Shown here piece by piece: positions 46,301 to 59,404 of a stretch of DNA of 64,000 nucleotides. The notes under the pieces are model-generated. The model worked only from the letters and a program-made list of their open reading frames with translations. It did no database searches and was not told the DNA's origin. The position numbers were made by a program, and so were the translations under genes. The stretch's first letter is position 1. Each line of letters opens with the position of its first letter. The stretch is taken from the NCBI GenBank assembly GCA_017871115.1, contig JAFCIZ010000005.1, positions 2,526,501 through 2,590,500 of the forward strand, read 5' to 3'. Origin of the DNA: Cunninghamella blakesleeana. Taxonomy: Eukaryota > Mucoromycota > Mucoromycetes > Mucorales > Cunninghamellaceae.

Positions 46301-49125
46301 ATGTCTGATGAATCTAATGAACCAAACACCAATAAAAAAACAAGTGCAAATGGAAACTTAAACGCTGCTTGTTTTCGTTGTCGTGGCTTCAGGTGAATAT
46401 TTTATATTATATATATATATATATATATTTAAAAAATATATGAAAGTGATTACCATCTCTATTTATTAAAAAAAATAGCCTCATAAGGATAAAATTATTA
46501 ATAGCAGTATTATTTATATTTATTTTACAATATTTATGTACTTTTTTTAAAAGGCATGCTTGCGATCGTAAACGGCCTGGTTGCACAAGATGTGTAAAGC
46601 GGGGGCTAACATGTACATATCCAGAAGCAGCACCTACATTAAAAAAACTTCAAAAAGCAACAGAAACACTTGGTGATCGTATAAAGAAATTTAGTGACAG
46701 ACTTAAAACTGGTGAAGGAATGCCTACAATTTCTTTACAAAGACTTGCACGTGGTAATGATAGTAATAACGATATTTTAGCCAATTCACCTGATACACGA
46801 TCAATAATATCTGATACAGCTTCTGAAAATACATTTAATACCGATCAAGAAACACTCACAGACAGTATCAATAATCATAATAATAATAATAATGAACGAC
46901 CTAAACAAAAAAAAAAAAGAGTAGCTTCCACAGCGCATTTTTCAGTTTACCCTTGTAGTAAATGTTTTAAAGACTTACAACAGTGTGATCTTACCTTACC
47001 CCAATGTAGCCGATGTGCATCGAATGGCTTCCAGTGCGAATATTCAAAAACAGAACCAAAGGCAAATCATGTATCACAAGTACTTAATACCATGAATAAA
47101 GTAATGGATCAATGGCAAGAATCAATAGATAAGATGGCTAAAGATTTTGCACAAAAAACGCGAGATTTTTCAGCAAAAGCAAACAATTCACTTAAAATAA
47201 AACCAATGCAGCCATTTGCCTGGAAAATCACATCCACTCATAAAGGTCTTTCAGTAGAAAGTAGTGTTAGTTCATTTAACGATTTATCTACCCTTGTTGA
47301 TCAATTTAAACGTTCCATGAATATATCAAAACCTACTATTGAACTTCCTCATCAACAACGCGAAACATCACCTTATTCTGAATCTTCTGAACCAACATTA
47401 GAAATAGATGATACATCAAGTATAACTAGTTCATCGTTTTCATTTGCTATATGGAATTCGTGGGCTCATCCAACACATGCTATACCTCAAGATTATCCTA
47501 TTGATATCTCGGAGGATTTGACAGATAATTTAGTGGAACTGTATTGTAGAACTCCTTGTTGTTCAGCCATTCGTTTACCCATTATTGATCCAGCAGAATT
47601 TTTAGAAAGATATAGACACCCTGATCCGTCTAAACGACCAGCAACTGTCTTAATATTTGCTATATGTGCTATGGCAGCAAGAAACGCATTTCAACTACAC
47701 GTATGGAGTAAACGACCCGCATTTGAAGCACCACAATATAATATGGGGAAAGCACTCTCAATGGCTTATACTTTACGCGGACGGGAGCTTCTAGCAGACT
47801 GTTTTGATCAACCTTCATTAGATCATTGCCAAGCGGCCTTAATTTTGTCCTACAGTAATCACCAAAATGGGTTTCCTGGTGTTATTTATATATACGAGTG
47901 GATTGCCTACACTATGGCTCAAGATTTAGGGTTATACTCAGCAAATAAGGAATTAACTCAGAATGAAAAAATGTTAGTTTGGTGTTTATATTATTATAAC
48001 ACATGGTATCGTGTACTACAAGGCGGTTCTTCCTGTCTACCTGGAGAAGATTCCCAGTTTTATCCGAAATGTCCATTACCTGATTTACCAGTGCGACCTT
48101 CAACAGAGCTATTATTAGCTTCAACACCTAGTACAGATGTCATTCAATATTATATTCAATCTGCATGGGTGTATCTAATGGAGCTTCAGCTTTTGCGTGA
48201 ACAAGTCATGTCTCGTTTAGTAATAGCTCAAGAATCTGGAAAATCGGATACAACATTACCTCAAGATCTTTTGGGTATGCAACATAATTTAGAACAATTT
48301 TATCAAAGATTACCACCAGATTGGCGTAATCTTGATTTAGACCAACAGTATTTACAAAATAATAATAATAATCAGCATCAGCATTGCTGTCAAGATTTTT
48401 TATCATCATCATCCACACCAACATCTTTCTCATCTTCTACTATGAATTCGCCTACTTCATTACCTATGTCACCATCATTATCTATGGATTCAATGATCAA
48501 TAATAACAATACTAATACTAATACTAAATATAATGATACACCTTCACCATCAGCACAATCCAATGGTACATCATCTGATGAAAAGCATTATACAGTTGAT
48601 GGACCTTCTTTTGCACAATATTGTAAATTATATATTCATTTGTATTATTATATTAATCAAATATTATTGTATCAATCCTTTTTCCCATCCGATCGTATAC
48701 CCAGTTCTGAATTTTCTAATCAATGTTTACATATATGTATGAATGCCTGTGGTTCCATTACACGTATCTTGGAAATTATGATTAAGCAATGTGGTGAATG
48801 TAATGCTCCATTAATTGCCTTTTTATTTGCTAATATTGTTCATGTTAAATTAATTAACTATGATGACAAATCCTATCAAGATTTCGCTGTGTACCACCTT
48901 CAAAAATCAATCGAAATTTCTAAATTATCTACAAGTTATACTTATGATTTTGAATTATCGAGAACTTTTGTCAGTTTAATGGAGCAAGATGTACAGCAGC
49001 GCTTAGCTCATTATCACACTACGTCTGCATTTTTATCTTCATCTTCTACTACTGCATCCTCTTCTTCCTCTTATTCTCCTTACCCATCTTCTGTAGCATC
49101 TTCATCTCCTTCCTTTTTGTTTTAA
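46301..49125 (+). CDS. Transcription factor with two Zn2Cys6 clusters
   Basis: Two exons (46301-46392, 46554-49125) give 887 residues. Cluster 1 spans C24-C51 with exact spacing 2-6-6-2-6 and a basic loop (RGFRHACDRKRPG); the intron splits it at R31. Cluster 2 spans C165-C192 with the same exact spacing, but its first loop is FKDLQQ and its second DLTLPQ, nearly without basic residues. A Lys-rich patch (KQKKKR) precedes cluster 2 and a coiled-coil-like helix follows it. The fungal-specific middle region is recognisable around the segments VELYCRTPCCSAIRLPIIDP, ILSYSNHQNG and WIAYTMAQDLGLY. The Ser/Asn-rich tail may be activating. Targets are unknown. Confidence 0.92.
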
Positions 49126-50212
49126 TTTAATTTGATTTTGATTTTTTTTGTGTAATATTACTTTTTTTACTTTTAAAATAGTAGATGTGTACCTATTTTT
49201 TTTTTTTTTATTATTATTATTATTATTTTTATTTATTTATTTATCACTTATTTTCTTATTTATATATATTTATATATAATTTACTTATTTATTTATTTAC
49301 TTATTTATCTAATGCTTACGTACCTTTATATTTATTACTATTATTACTTTATTTTATATTTATTTTGTTTACCCTTTACTATTAATATCACTTACCGCTT
49401 ACTTTATACTTTTTACAATTAATTTTATATACTTCTACTACTAATTATATATTATTTGTTATTTTCATATAGTTTTTTATTTTATTTTATTACACCTATA
49501 TAATAAAACAATTATATTTTCGAGTATTAAAAGTTCCTTTTTAGGATTTTTTTTTAAATAAATGATTCTTGAAGACATATGCCTTTTATCTATATTATAG
49601 CATAAAAACCAGTAAAAAACTTGAGATAAATGTAAATGTTAATGATAATGGTCACTTTTAGAATATTTTTATTTAATCATACGTATATATATATATATAT
49701 GAAAAAAAGAGCCGTGATTTGGAACATTCTTATTATTATTATTTAAAAAAAATGCAAGAGTCTATATCGTATCGGTTCACTCCCGAAGAGGGAGAGTTAG
49801 TAATAAAATTACACAAAGTGATCTTTATGGATTTGCATCACATTTTTTTTTACGATTATTTTAATAGAAGATCATTATCGTAAATTAATTTTATTTAACA
49901 TATACATATATATAAAATAATAGTAATAAAAACCGTAATTAATTGACAAGTCAATTTCCAAAAACGATAAAAAAACAAACTATTTTAGTATTACAGGAAA
50001 TGTCTTGAACAGGTTATTAAAGGCAAATCAAAATACACGTCATTCATTCCTTTAGAATAACGAAATAATTAATTTTTATTTTATTCTAAATAAACATGAT
50101 TGTATTATTATTATTATTATTTAAAAAAATAAAAATAAAAAATAAAAAACCCGTGATGGCAAATTCATGCAAAACGAATTATTTTATTTAGTATTAGATG
50201 ACAGGTTTATAT
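49126..50212. other. Convergent intergenic
   Basis: 3' ends of the twin-cluster factor and the Sds3-like gene. AT-rich apart from a GC-containing patch 49760-49800 with a small hairpin: CTCCC, loop GAAGA, GGGAG at 49780-49794. No tRNA fold can be completed around it. No gene is seen. Confidence 0.55.
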
Positions 50213-51798
50213 TTAATATTTTTGTGGTGGAAGGCCTCGTTTCATAGCTTCTGTAATTTTTTCTCTTTGAATGATTTTTTCCTTTTTTTTAGATAAACGT
50301 TTAGAAAATCGGCTAGATTTTAAAGATGAGGATGAAAACAATTCGTTAGCGAAAGACGAAGTTAGTGGAGGTGTAGAAATTGTATGTTTTAAATGTGATG
50401 GTGAAGAGGAAGTAGAGGAGGATAAAAACAAGGAGGAGGAAGGCGGTGATGTTTTATTGGCCAAATGTTGATCATTATTATTATAACCGCTATCATTTAA
50501 TTCATCTTCTAAAATTGGGGATGGTTCAGGAGGTTCCCATTGCTGCTCTTTTAATTGTTTATCTATAAATATAAGTATGATATAAACATATATATATGTA
50601 TTTATGTATATCAATATTTTATTGTATTTTTTATTTTAATTTATTTATTATATATTAGTTACCTAAAATATTTTGAGTATAATGTTCAGATCGCAACATG
50701 TCCATATTTTGTTGTTCTTTTAAAAGTAAATCTATTTTCTTTTTATTGATATTTTGCTATTTATAAATATATGTATATAATGAAGAATTGATACATATTT
50801 TAATTTAATTAGAACCAATAATTAAAAAACCATCCTATATATGTTTTTTTATTTTATTTTATTCTATTTACCATTGTTGTATTTTCTGTTTGATACTCAT
50901 ACGCTTTAAACTCATTACTTATATTTGAGATAGTATGTTTATATTTATTACGAATAATTTCAAACTCTTGTTTACGTAGTTCTCTGATATAGTCATAAAC
51001 AGGTTGAAGATGTATTTCGGCAGAATTATTAAGTAGTTGTTCCATTTTTCTTATTTGTTGTATTCTAATATGAATAAAAAAAAAGAGAAAATAAATAAAT
51101 GGAATAAGAAGAAAATTTAGTATAAGGATTGTCACTTTTTTTGTGTTGTTATGTATACATATACACATATCATTTTACTTTTGGTATATAACGTTTATTT
51201 TTTCTTTAGGATGTAATGCAAGTAATCTTTTATCTTCTTCACTTGGACGTTCTTTCTTTTTATCATCCTCACCACCCTTATGTATAAAATTATTTTTGTT
51301 TTTAGCTTCATCATCTACTTCTTCAATTGAGTTATCCTTTTGATCATTTTTTTCAGTTGATATATCCAGTTTTTCATTTTCTTCAATCGATTCATTCATT
51401 GTTTCGATTTTTTCAGCGTTATTTTCATTTTCTATAATCGATTCATTTATTTTTTCATCAACTTTTATTCGTTTCTTCATGATTATATTTATATCATCAT
51501 CCTCTATTTCATCATCATCATCATCGTCATTATCATCATCACTACCCATTTTAGAGGGGTCATAATATAAATAATCATCATAATGTACTTTATTTTTATG
51601 TCTTGTTGATCGACGATGCACTTGCTCTTGTAAAGATTCATTATAGTAATTTCTTTTCTTCATTTTTTTCATCTTTTCTGGTTGATGTTGAATATTATTT
51701 GAATGGATGAAAAGTGCTGGTGGTGGTGGTGGTGGTGGTGGTGGTAGTGTATTAATAATAATTGGATTAGGTTGTTCAGTTGGAGTATTATTTGTCAT
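50213..51798 (-). CDS. Coiled-coil protein, Sds3/BRMS1-like candidate
   Basis: Four exons close in phase: 51179-51798, 50872-51064, 50663-50756, 50213-50562 (418 residues). Layout: a poly-Pro run (19-27), a basic segment with RRSTRHKNKV, a long acidic Asp/Glu-rich region, then a helical core of ~120 residues beginning EEDKRLLALHPKEK and continuing through KMEQLLNNSAEIHLQPVYDY, RELRKQEFEIIRNKY and KKIDLLLKEQQNM. This pattern of a charged helix with periodic leucines after an acidic N-terminus recalls Sds3/Dep1/BRMS1 subunits of Sin3 deacetylase complexes. The tail is Ser-rich and ends basic. The assignment is tentative: coiled coils resemble one another, and no invariant residue settles it. 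The SIN3 gene lies 8 kb away. Confidence 0.5.
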
Positions 51799-52282
51799 GA
51801 TAACTTTGTAAATATTCTTTCTATATATATATATATATGTATAACTATTTGGTGATATGTAAAAATATAAATGGTGTATATCAAGTATTGATTGATTTTT
51901 TAAAAATATTATTATAGTACAGGTATATATGAATATGAATATATTATATTTTTATATGGTGAATAAAAAAAAGAAAAGAAAAAAAAAAAGTATATATATA
52001 TATATATATTCAATTTATACAAAAAGTCATTTAAAAAAATAAATAAATATTTATTATATTACTGTATAAGTATTTTTATAATAATCATATATAAATATAT
52101 ATGAGTAAATTATATATATATATATATATATATAAATATAATTATATATATATTTATATATATAATAAAAAGAATAATAAGAGTAAGAAAAAGGAAAGAA
52201 ATAGGATGAAATAAAAAAACAACAGATACTTATTGAGTTTAAAAAATATACAAATACATACACATGAATCAAAAAATATTTA
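51799..52282. other. Intergenic
   Basis: Dominated by TA-type repeats (51820-51838, 51991-52010, 52110-52170). It is the promoter side of the Sds3-like candidate. No gene is seen. Confidence 0.6.
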
Positions 52283-53013
52283 CTAAGATAAATCTAAAGG
52301 ATGTACAGAAGTAGTAGTAGTTGTTGTTGTTGGTACAATCATTCTTCTACGAGATAAAGAAGATATGGAATGAGTAGATGATGATAAATGAAGAGAATGA
52401 TGATTTGATTTAATAGGTGTTGATAAAGAATTTTTCATTGATTTTTTAATTTTAATTGAAGAGAAAAAAGGATGAATGGATGAAGATGAAATAGAAGGTG
52501 TAGGTGTAATAAAAGTATTTGATTCAAACACAGGAGTTAAAGATAAACGATGATGAATCGATTCTACCCATACTTCCATTTCTTTTTGAGAGGTGCATTC
52601 AATTGTCCAAGGTTTTGTATCATTATTTTTAAAAGTGGGTTCTAAACGAAAAGTACAAGGTCTATCTAATAATGGAATGACTTGACTAATATTAGATAAA
52701 TGTAATATTTGTGATGGTTGGTCTGAATACTATAAATAAAATAAATTAAAATTTCCTTATATAAATATCAAATCCTAAATAAATAAATAAATATATATAT
52801 ATATATATATATATTATAGTATATTATATTATAGCATAGCATAGTGTAGTATATAATATATGATCATATTATTACCTCATCACGATAATATCTGATTTCA
52901 TTATCTAATAAAATAAAAAATCTTGGTTGCCATTTTTGCTTTCCAAAGCTATTTTGTGATAGTTTAAATAACCAAGAAGCTCTTGGTGCATTTAAATCTA
53001 TTTTATAATTCAT
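52283..53013 (-). CDS. Small PH-domain protein
   Basis: Two exons (52876-53013, 52283-52729) give 194 residues. A PH domain covers about 12-110: SWLFKLSQNSFGKQKWQPRFF, ILLDNEIRYYRDE, QPSQILHLSNISQV, CTFRLEP, WTIECTSQKEMEVWVESI, with the invariant Trp in the last helix. PH domains bind phosphoinositides or proteins at membranes; the basic pair near the first loop is only partly present, so lipid specificity is unclear. The last 80 residues are Ser/Thr-rich with basic patches (KIKKS, SRRR). No other domain is seen. The ATG chosen is the first in frame, 13 residues before the domain. Confidence 0.85.
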
Positions 53014-53790
53014 ATATGAAAAAAAAAGAGTGAATGAGAGAAAAAAAGAAAAATTGAATGTGAAAGAAAAAGAAAAAGAAAAAAAAGGAGTAAAAAATAA
53101 AATGAATTCTTTTTATATTAAAAAGGGCAAGTAAACCACCGGAGTTCATTTTTTATTTCCCTTGGTCTTTTAGTATCAGTTTTTTTTTTTTTTATTACCA
53201 ATATATCTAACAATAAAAAGGAAATCCTATTGGAAAATAACCGGGCCGAATGATACAAGTAATAGTATAAAAATGATAGGGCACGTGTAGGCAAGCATTT
53301 GAGCTATGTTATATATAAATCATTAACATACTTTTGTATATCTTTGATCTACTATAATTAGTAAATAGTTATAAATATATCTATATATATATAAGCGCTT
53401 GGCCGCATAATCCTCCTATCTACTCCCTTCCCTTCCCTTTTTCCTTTTACAATTATTATTGTTACTTGCTATTTAAAGTAGATTATAACATTGTTTAAAC
53501 ATGATCATAATAAAAAGTTGCATTACTATTATAAAACTTTAAAGTTCTTGACATATTACTTTTTTAACCAATCATATAAAAAATGAAATCATTAAAGTTT
53601 TTTTCTGTCTCTTTTAACTCATGTGACACAATTTTTAAAATCCTTAATCTAATTTTTTTTTTCCACTTTCTTTTTTTCTTCCCTTTCTTTTTTTTTTTTT
53701 TTTTTCTCTCTCTCTTAAATAAATATATTAGTTATATGTCTATTTAATTATAAATATATATATATTTGTTATATACATGATAATATTCTC
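53014..53790. promoter_or_regulatory. Divergent promoter region (PH protein / CE2-like)
   Basis: 777 bp between divergent ATGs. An E-box CACGTG lies at 53282-53287, with other GC-rich islands at 53240 (CCGGGCCG) and 53394-53406 (AGCGCTTGGCCGC). A pyrimidine strip precedes the plus-strand start. No gene is seen. Confidence 0.5.
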
Positions 53791-55554
53791 ATGTTATTAT
53801 ATACTTTATTCATATTCCTTTTTCTTCTTCTTCTTCATCATGTATCCAGTCAACTTATTATACCAGTGACAGATTCTAATTTAAAATATATTGGAAGGTG
53901 GCAAAACACAACAAAAGGAAAACAAACTCAATGGCCAGGTAGCTATATACAAGCTTGTTTTTATACCAACCAACTTTCTATTTTAATTGAGCAACCTACA
54001 ACCATATTAATTCAACTGGATACCAATCATGAATGGATACGTCATCACTTGAAAGATAATCATACTGACCTAATCATTAATAACAACAACAATACAACCG
54101 ATATGTATACAATAACCATCTTATCAATCGATCATCCCATACATATACTTGGCTTTAATATATCCCAACATGGTTCAATATCACCTTATCCAAATCAATC
54201 TTTACCTATTGTTGAATTTATTGGTCATGATTTTATGTTAAATAATAATAATACAACGATGATGATACCTAAAAGTTTTCCTTGGCTAGTTTCCCAACAG
54301 TTAAACGTTGATCACGTTCATATTGCTTACCCTTATGCTACACTATTAAATCAACAACAGCCGAAACAATCAAAACATGGTATGATGACTCATTATTTTC
54401 AATGGTCTTATCATGATGATGCAATCTCTTCTTCATCGTACGATTTTTCTTCCTATACCCCTTCTGTGATTGTATTATTATTAGGAAAATATGATCATGA
54501 TATTCCTCAATATAAAGACACTTTAATTCAATTCATTCATAAAATACGTCAATATCAATCCACTCCAACCCCTATTTTAATCTTGTCCGAACCTTTAGGT
54601 GATATGATAAGATCAACCCAAGCTGCTGTGTATGAATTAAATGATCAAGGCGATCAATCGGTTTTTTATTTAGACACAACTAATTGGTTAAAATATAATA
54701 AGGTAAAAAATAAATAAATAAATAAAATAAAAATGAATGAGTAACAATGATCGTGATGACATAACTTTCTTTTTTTTTAATAGGAAAATAATAATGATCA
54801 CCAATTCATTTTTGCCGAAAAATTAGCTCCTATGATTCAAGTGAAATTAGCAAAACCTCCATTACCATTACCCGGTCCATCTCCTAATCCAGCTTTACCA
54901 GATGCTTGGGAAACCATGGATGTTGGTAACCCCGGTTTGCATGGCTCTGTTTCATTTGATGTAGGTTCTGCTTTCACTTTATGGGGTTCCGGGCGACCAG
55001 ATAGTGACCAAACTGATGCCTTTCGATTCGTTTACCAGCCTTTATCCGGTCAAGGTATCATTGAAGCCACCATCCAATCTCATGCTACGTTCGCTACTTG
55101 TGCTAAGGCTGGAATCATGTTAAGAGAACATCTGGCTTTAGGCTCGTCCCACCTCTCTATCGGTATCTCTCCTGAAGATGGTTTATTTGTTAGAACAAGG
55201 AAATATAATTTTAATCATACCTCTCTTTTAAAAAAGAAAAGAGCTAAACCTCCTTACCGATTAAGATTACAACGTACTTTAAATGAATGGATCGCTCAAG
55301 CGAAAATTATTACGGACAGTGAGCATGACGATGATGATGATGATACAACCATGACTAATTGGGAAACTATTGCTACTATTAAGGATTTGATGTTGGCAAG
55401 AGATATTTATGTGGGTTTATATGTTACTAGTTGTGATGACACTGTAGTTAGTGTGGCGAAATTTACTGATGTTTCAGTTCAAGGCGGTGTCGGTAGAATT
55501 AGTTTCGTATTGGATTCTTCTACTCCTCGTTTTATTGATCAATCTCATCCATAA
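53791..55554 (+). CDS. Secreted CE2/SGNH-esterase-like protein with C-terminal beta-sandwich
   Basis: Two exons (53791-54702, 54784-55554) give 560 residues. A signal peptide covers 1-20. Residues 25-120 resemble the jelly-roll domain of CE2 acetyl esterases (LKYIGRW...WPGSYIQACF). An SGNH-like domain follows, but the block that should be GDS reads IGHD (144-147), and the usual GxND reads GKYDHD; DHQFIFAEKLAP resembles the closing D-x-x-H block. The C-terminal ~220 residues look like a DUF1349-type concanavalin A fold (ETMDVGNPGLHGSVSF, FRFVYQPLSGQG, KAGIMLRE). Several N-glycosylation sites occur. The protein may be a non-catalytic carbohydrate binder derived from an esterase; this is inference from the missing serine. 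Confidence 0.75.
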
Positions 55555-55944
55555 TATATGTCACAAAAAAAAAAAAAAATTTTTTTTCATTCATTCTTTC
55601 TTATATTTAATCTCATTATTGCACCATCGTCATTTTTTTTATATTTATGTATTTGTTTTTGTTTGTTTATATATATATATATATATATATCAATGATTAA
55701 CATATTCTCATTTTATTTCATGTAAAAAACTATTTGTGTTTATATACATATAAATCACTATATATATTATATCAACTCATAAAAACACTATTTTTTATTT
55801 TTTTATTTTTTTTATATACAAAGAATATTTTGAAATAAAACAAATAGAAAAGAGAAAGAAAAGGAGAAAGAGAGAGATATGTATATTTATTTATTCAAAA
55901 AAAAAAGAGATCATAGAAAAAAAAATAGATATTCATATATATTT
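55555..55944. other. Convergent intergenic
   Basis: 3' ends of the CE2-like and Voa1-like genes, with A/T runs and a TA tract at 55671-55690. No gene is seen. Confidence 0.6.
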
Positions 55945-56531
55945 TTAATTCTTTTTTTGTTTACCTTCGAAACGAAGGGGGGTTTGAATACCAATTAACC
56001 ATGTGATACCAGTGGCAGTAATAAAGATGAATAAAAAGGCAACACCAAGACTTGTAATGATGGCAGGAGTAAATAATTGATACTTTTCAAAAATGGATAA
56101 ATTATCGACTGGTCCACGTCTTGTTAAGGATCGTTTCTATATATAAAAAAATGTTATACATAATATAAAATTAATATCCATGATAAATATATACAAGTGT
56201 ATATATAATTTTATAAATAAATAGAAAAATATATCTAATTTAATTTACCATTTTTTTAGGTGCATCAGAAGTATAAATAATAACATAGTCATCATCAGAT
56301 GTGGTCTTAATATCATCCAATAATTCATTCAATTGTTTTTCTATTGTATATATATGTATATATAAGTAACATATAAATAGACATTTTATAATTCTATTTT
56401 TTAATTATTATTACCATTTTCCATTGCATTTTCAGTTAAATCTAATTTAATTACTTTGGTTTCTGATTTACCTATGAAAATAAGAAAAATAAATATAATC
56501 AATAAATAAATCCACATCATATAAGTATATA

Positions 56532-56563
<32 letters not shown>

Positions 56564-56693
56564 AGCGTGGCCTTGATGTGTTTTTTATTTACCACTGCAT
56601 TGATCATCAATGGAATTTGCTACAGTTTCTACATCTACACCATCCATAATATATTCAAATTGGGCATGGTTTGAAACAGCTTGATGGTGTTCC

Positions 56694-56735
<42 letters not shown>

Positions 56736-57307
56736 CGTTGATTACATATGAATACATCTTATTTAGTGTTATTCCTCCTTCTTCTTTTTTATTATACCTT
56801 TAAAGTATTCAAAGAAGTCAAGTCGCTACGGTGAAGCTAAAATAATTATATTGGTATAAAAAAAAAGAATACGTTTTAGTTATTTAGTATATTTAAATAT
56901 TTTAAAATATATATACGAAAATATTCTTATTATTTTCACTTACACCAGGTTGGTTAATAACGGCAATTAATTTACTGTTACAAACATTGGATGATAACGT
57001 ATTCAAAATAGTAGAAGAAGCATCGTTCTTATTGATAATTAATTGGTTACTATGTGGTTGAGTTAAATAGCTAATACAAATAATAAATAAAAATGAATAG
57101 AAGGAATGGATATAGGCGCATATTAATAATAATAATAAATACGTGTTTTGTTTTCATTTTATATATATATATATCTATCTCTATATATATTTTTGGCGTT
57201 TTATTTATTTACTTTTTAGATGACCACATAACACAAGGAACAGTATTTTCAAAAGCAAAAGTTGCTGAAACTAAAGAAACAAGGACTGTAAGAGCTGATA
57301 CTTTCAT
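55945..57307 (-). CDS. V-ATPase assembly factor Voa1/Big1-like (ATP6AP1 family)
   Basis: ER membrane protein of the family that joins the Vo sector of the vacuolar proton pump. Seven exons close in phase: 57213-57307, 56944-57070, 56798-56836, 56593-56692, 56415-56471, 56249-56340, 55945-56136 (233 residues). The signal peptide covers 1-18 (MKVSALTVLVSLVSATFA). The lumenal part is short, with WSSKK, VCNSKLIAVINQPG and paired cysteines. A single TM helix near the end (TPAIITSLGVAFLFIFITATGITWLIGIQ) is followed by QTPLRFEGKQKKN, which fits the S1/Voa1 pattern of a TM helix, then IQTPxRFE, and a C-terminal KKxx-type retrieval signal. One exon is only 39 nt. Yeast Big1 affects wall glucan through the same pump. 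Confidence 0.82.
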
Positions 57308-58129
57308 GATTTATTATTTATTTATTTATTTTAAAGATAATAAATTATAATATAGAAAGCCAAAGAAAAAAAAATGGAAAAAGGGAAAGGAAAAAGAGAG
57401 AAAAAAAGCGAGAAGGTAAAAAACAAAATGGTTAGAGAATTAAAAAAACGGATAAAATTGTTTCAACAATATTATTGAAACCCCGACCACCATACTAAAG
57501 ATGATATGTACTATAAATCAATATGATTATGTTTTTTATGTGTAAACTCTCTTTTTATTGAAAAAATACCATATTAAAGGAAATAAAAAAATATATGATT
57601 TTTATTTTTATGCATTTTAAAAATACAAATTCTTTTTCTTATTGTTTATTCTTATCATAACAAAAAAGAAGGAAAATACCTATATTGTTAGTTATATTAT
57701 TTATTAAACAGTAAGTGTAAGAATAGCAAAGATATTTAAGTATTTTTATAAAGTACTTTTTTTTGTTTTTTTAATACAATTTTATGATAAGTTTTATTTT
57801 AAAAAAATCAATATCATTATTTTTATTATTAAATCCTCACATACATAAAAGTTTAACAAAAGACCATATAAATATATATATATATATATATAAATATTAC
57901 CAGCAAGTCTTGAAATGCATATATAATGTAAGTTGAGAGAAAAAAAAAGAAATAGAACTATTTCCTTTTTTGAAAAATTGAGCAGCGGAATTTTAATTTT
58001 TAACTCACTATGGTGGCTTTTTGGTCCTTGTTATTATTATTTTTTTTTGTGAAATTTCTAAACACCTCCTCTTCTCTTTTTTTTTTTTTTCATTTAAACA
58101 TTTTATCATACACATATATATAATTAAAA
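57308..58129. promoter_or_regulatory. Divergent promoter region (Voa1-like / PHB1)
   Basis: 822 bp, AT-rich, with a purine strip near the Voa1-like start and a T-rich strip before PHB1. The TA tract at 57870-57893 is the only repeat. No gene is seen. Confidence 0.5.
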
Positions 58130-59404
58130 ATGGCTTCTGCTCTTCAATTTATTGCTAAATGGGCCATTCCTGTAGGTCTTACTGTAGGTGGTATTCAAAG
58201 TGCCATGTATGATGGTAATTGATTATTATTATTATAAATACAAAAATAATATACTAGAATAAAAAAAATAGTATGTAATTTTCTGACACTTTTTTCTTCT
58301 CTTTTCTTAAAAAATGTATAGTTCAAGGTGGTCATCGTGCTGTTATTTTCGATCGTATTCAAGGGGTGAAATCTGAATCTATGGGTGAAGGAACCCATTT
58401 CTTAGTTCCTTGGTTACAAAACGCTATTTTAGTGGATGTTCGTACCAAACCTCGTAATATTTCTACTACTACTGGTTCCAAAGATATGCAAATGGTTTCT
58501 TTAACTTTACGTGTTTTACACCGTCCAGAAATTAAACAATTACCTTCTATTTATCAAAACTTGGGTCTTGATTATGACGAACGTGTTTTACCCTCTATTG
58601 GTAATGAAGTATTAAAATCCATTGTTGCTCAATTTGATGCTTCTGAACTCATTACCCAACGTGAAGTTGTATCTGCTAAAATTCGTGAAGACTTATATAA
58701 ACGTGCCAGACAATTCAATATCGCTTTAGAAGATGTATCTATCGTAAGTAGTAATTTTTTTTTTAAGAAAAAAAATATAGTAATAATAATAATAGAGAGA
58801 GCATCATCAATTTATTATTATTTTTATTATTATAATTTAAATTATATATTGGGATATTTAAGAGTTTATTTTTTTTTTTAATCTCACTCATTTTAATTAT
58901 TTATTTATCTTATATATATATATACACTTCTATTGGATTGAATGATGACATTGATAATATATTTTAGACTCATATGACTTTCGGTAAAGAATTCACCAAT
59001 GCTGTAGAACAAAAACAAATTGCTCAACAAGAAGCTGAACGTGCTAAATTCATTGTCGAACGTGCTGAACAAGAAAAATTAGCTTCTATTATTCGCGCTG
59101 AAGGTGACTCTCAAGCTGCTGAATTGATTTCTGCTTCTCTTGAAAAGGCTGGTGAAGGGTAAATAAATATCATCATTAATCATTAATAGGAAAAAAAAGG
59201 AAAATAAATACAATACCAAGATATTTATATTATATGTACTTATACTTTGCTTTTATTATATATATATATAGTATTATTGCTTTCCGTCGTATTGAAGCTT
59301 CTAAGGATATTGCTCAAACATTATCCGGCTCTCGCAATGTCACTTATTTACCAAGCAATAGAGAAGGTGGTAGCAACATGCTTTTCAACCTTAACGCTCA
59401 ATAA
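58130..59404 (+). CDS. PHB1: Prohibitin-1
   Basis: Inner-membrane mitochondrial scaffold forming rings with Phb2; it stabilises respiratory proteins and the m-AAA protease. Four exons (58130-58214, 58322-58743, 58968-59158, 59272-59404) give 276 residues, the usual length. The N-terminal hydrophobic anchor ([17 protein letters not shown]) precedes the SPFH/PHB domain: [46 protein letters not shown] and [16 protein letters not shown]. The coiled coil [20 protein letters not shown] follows, and the end contains [15 protein letters not shown]1 rather than PHB2 is chosen because the GSKDMQ and [13 protein letters not shown] blocks and the short N-terminus match Phb1. No oddities are seen. Confidence 0.97.

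Noticed and set aside
49760..49800. Possible tRNA T-arm CGGTTCACTCCCG
   Set aside because: No D-arm, anticodon stem or acceptor stem can be built around it.
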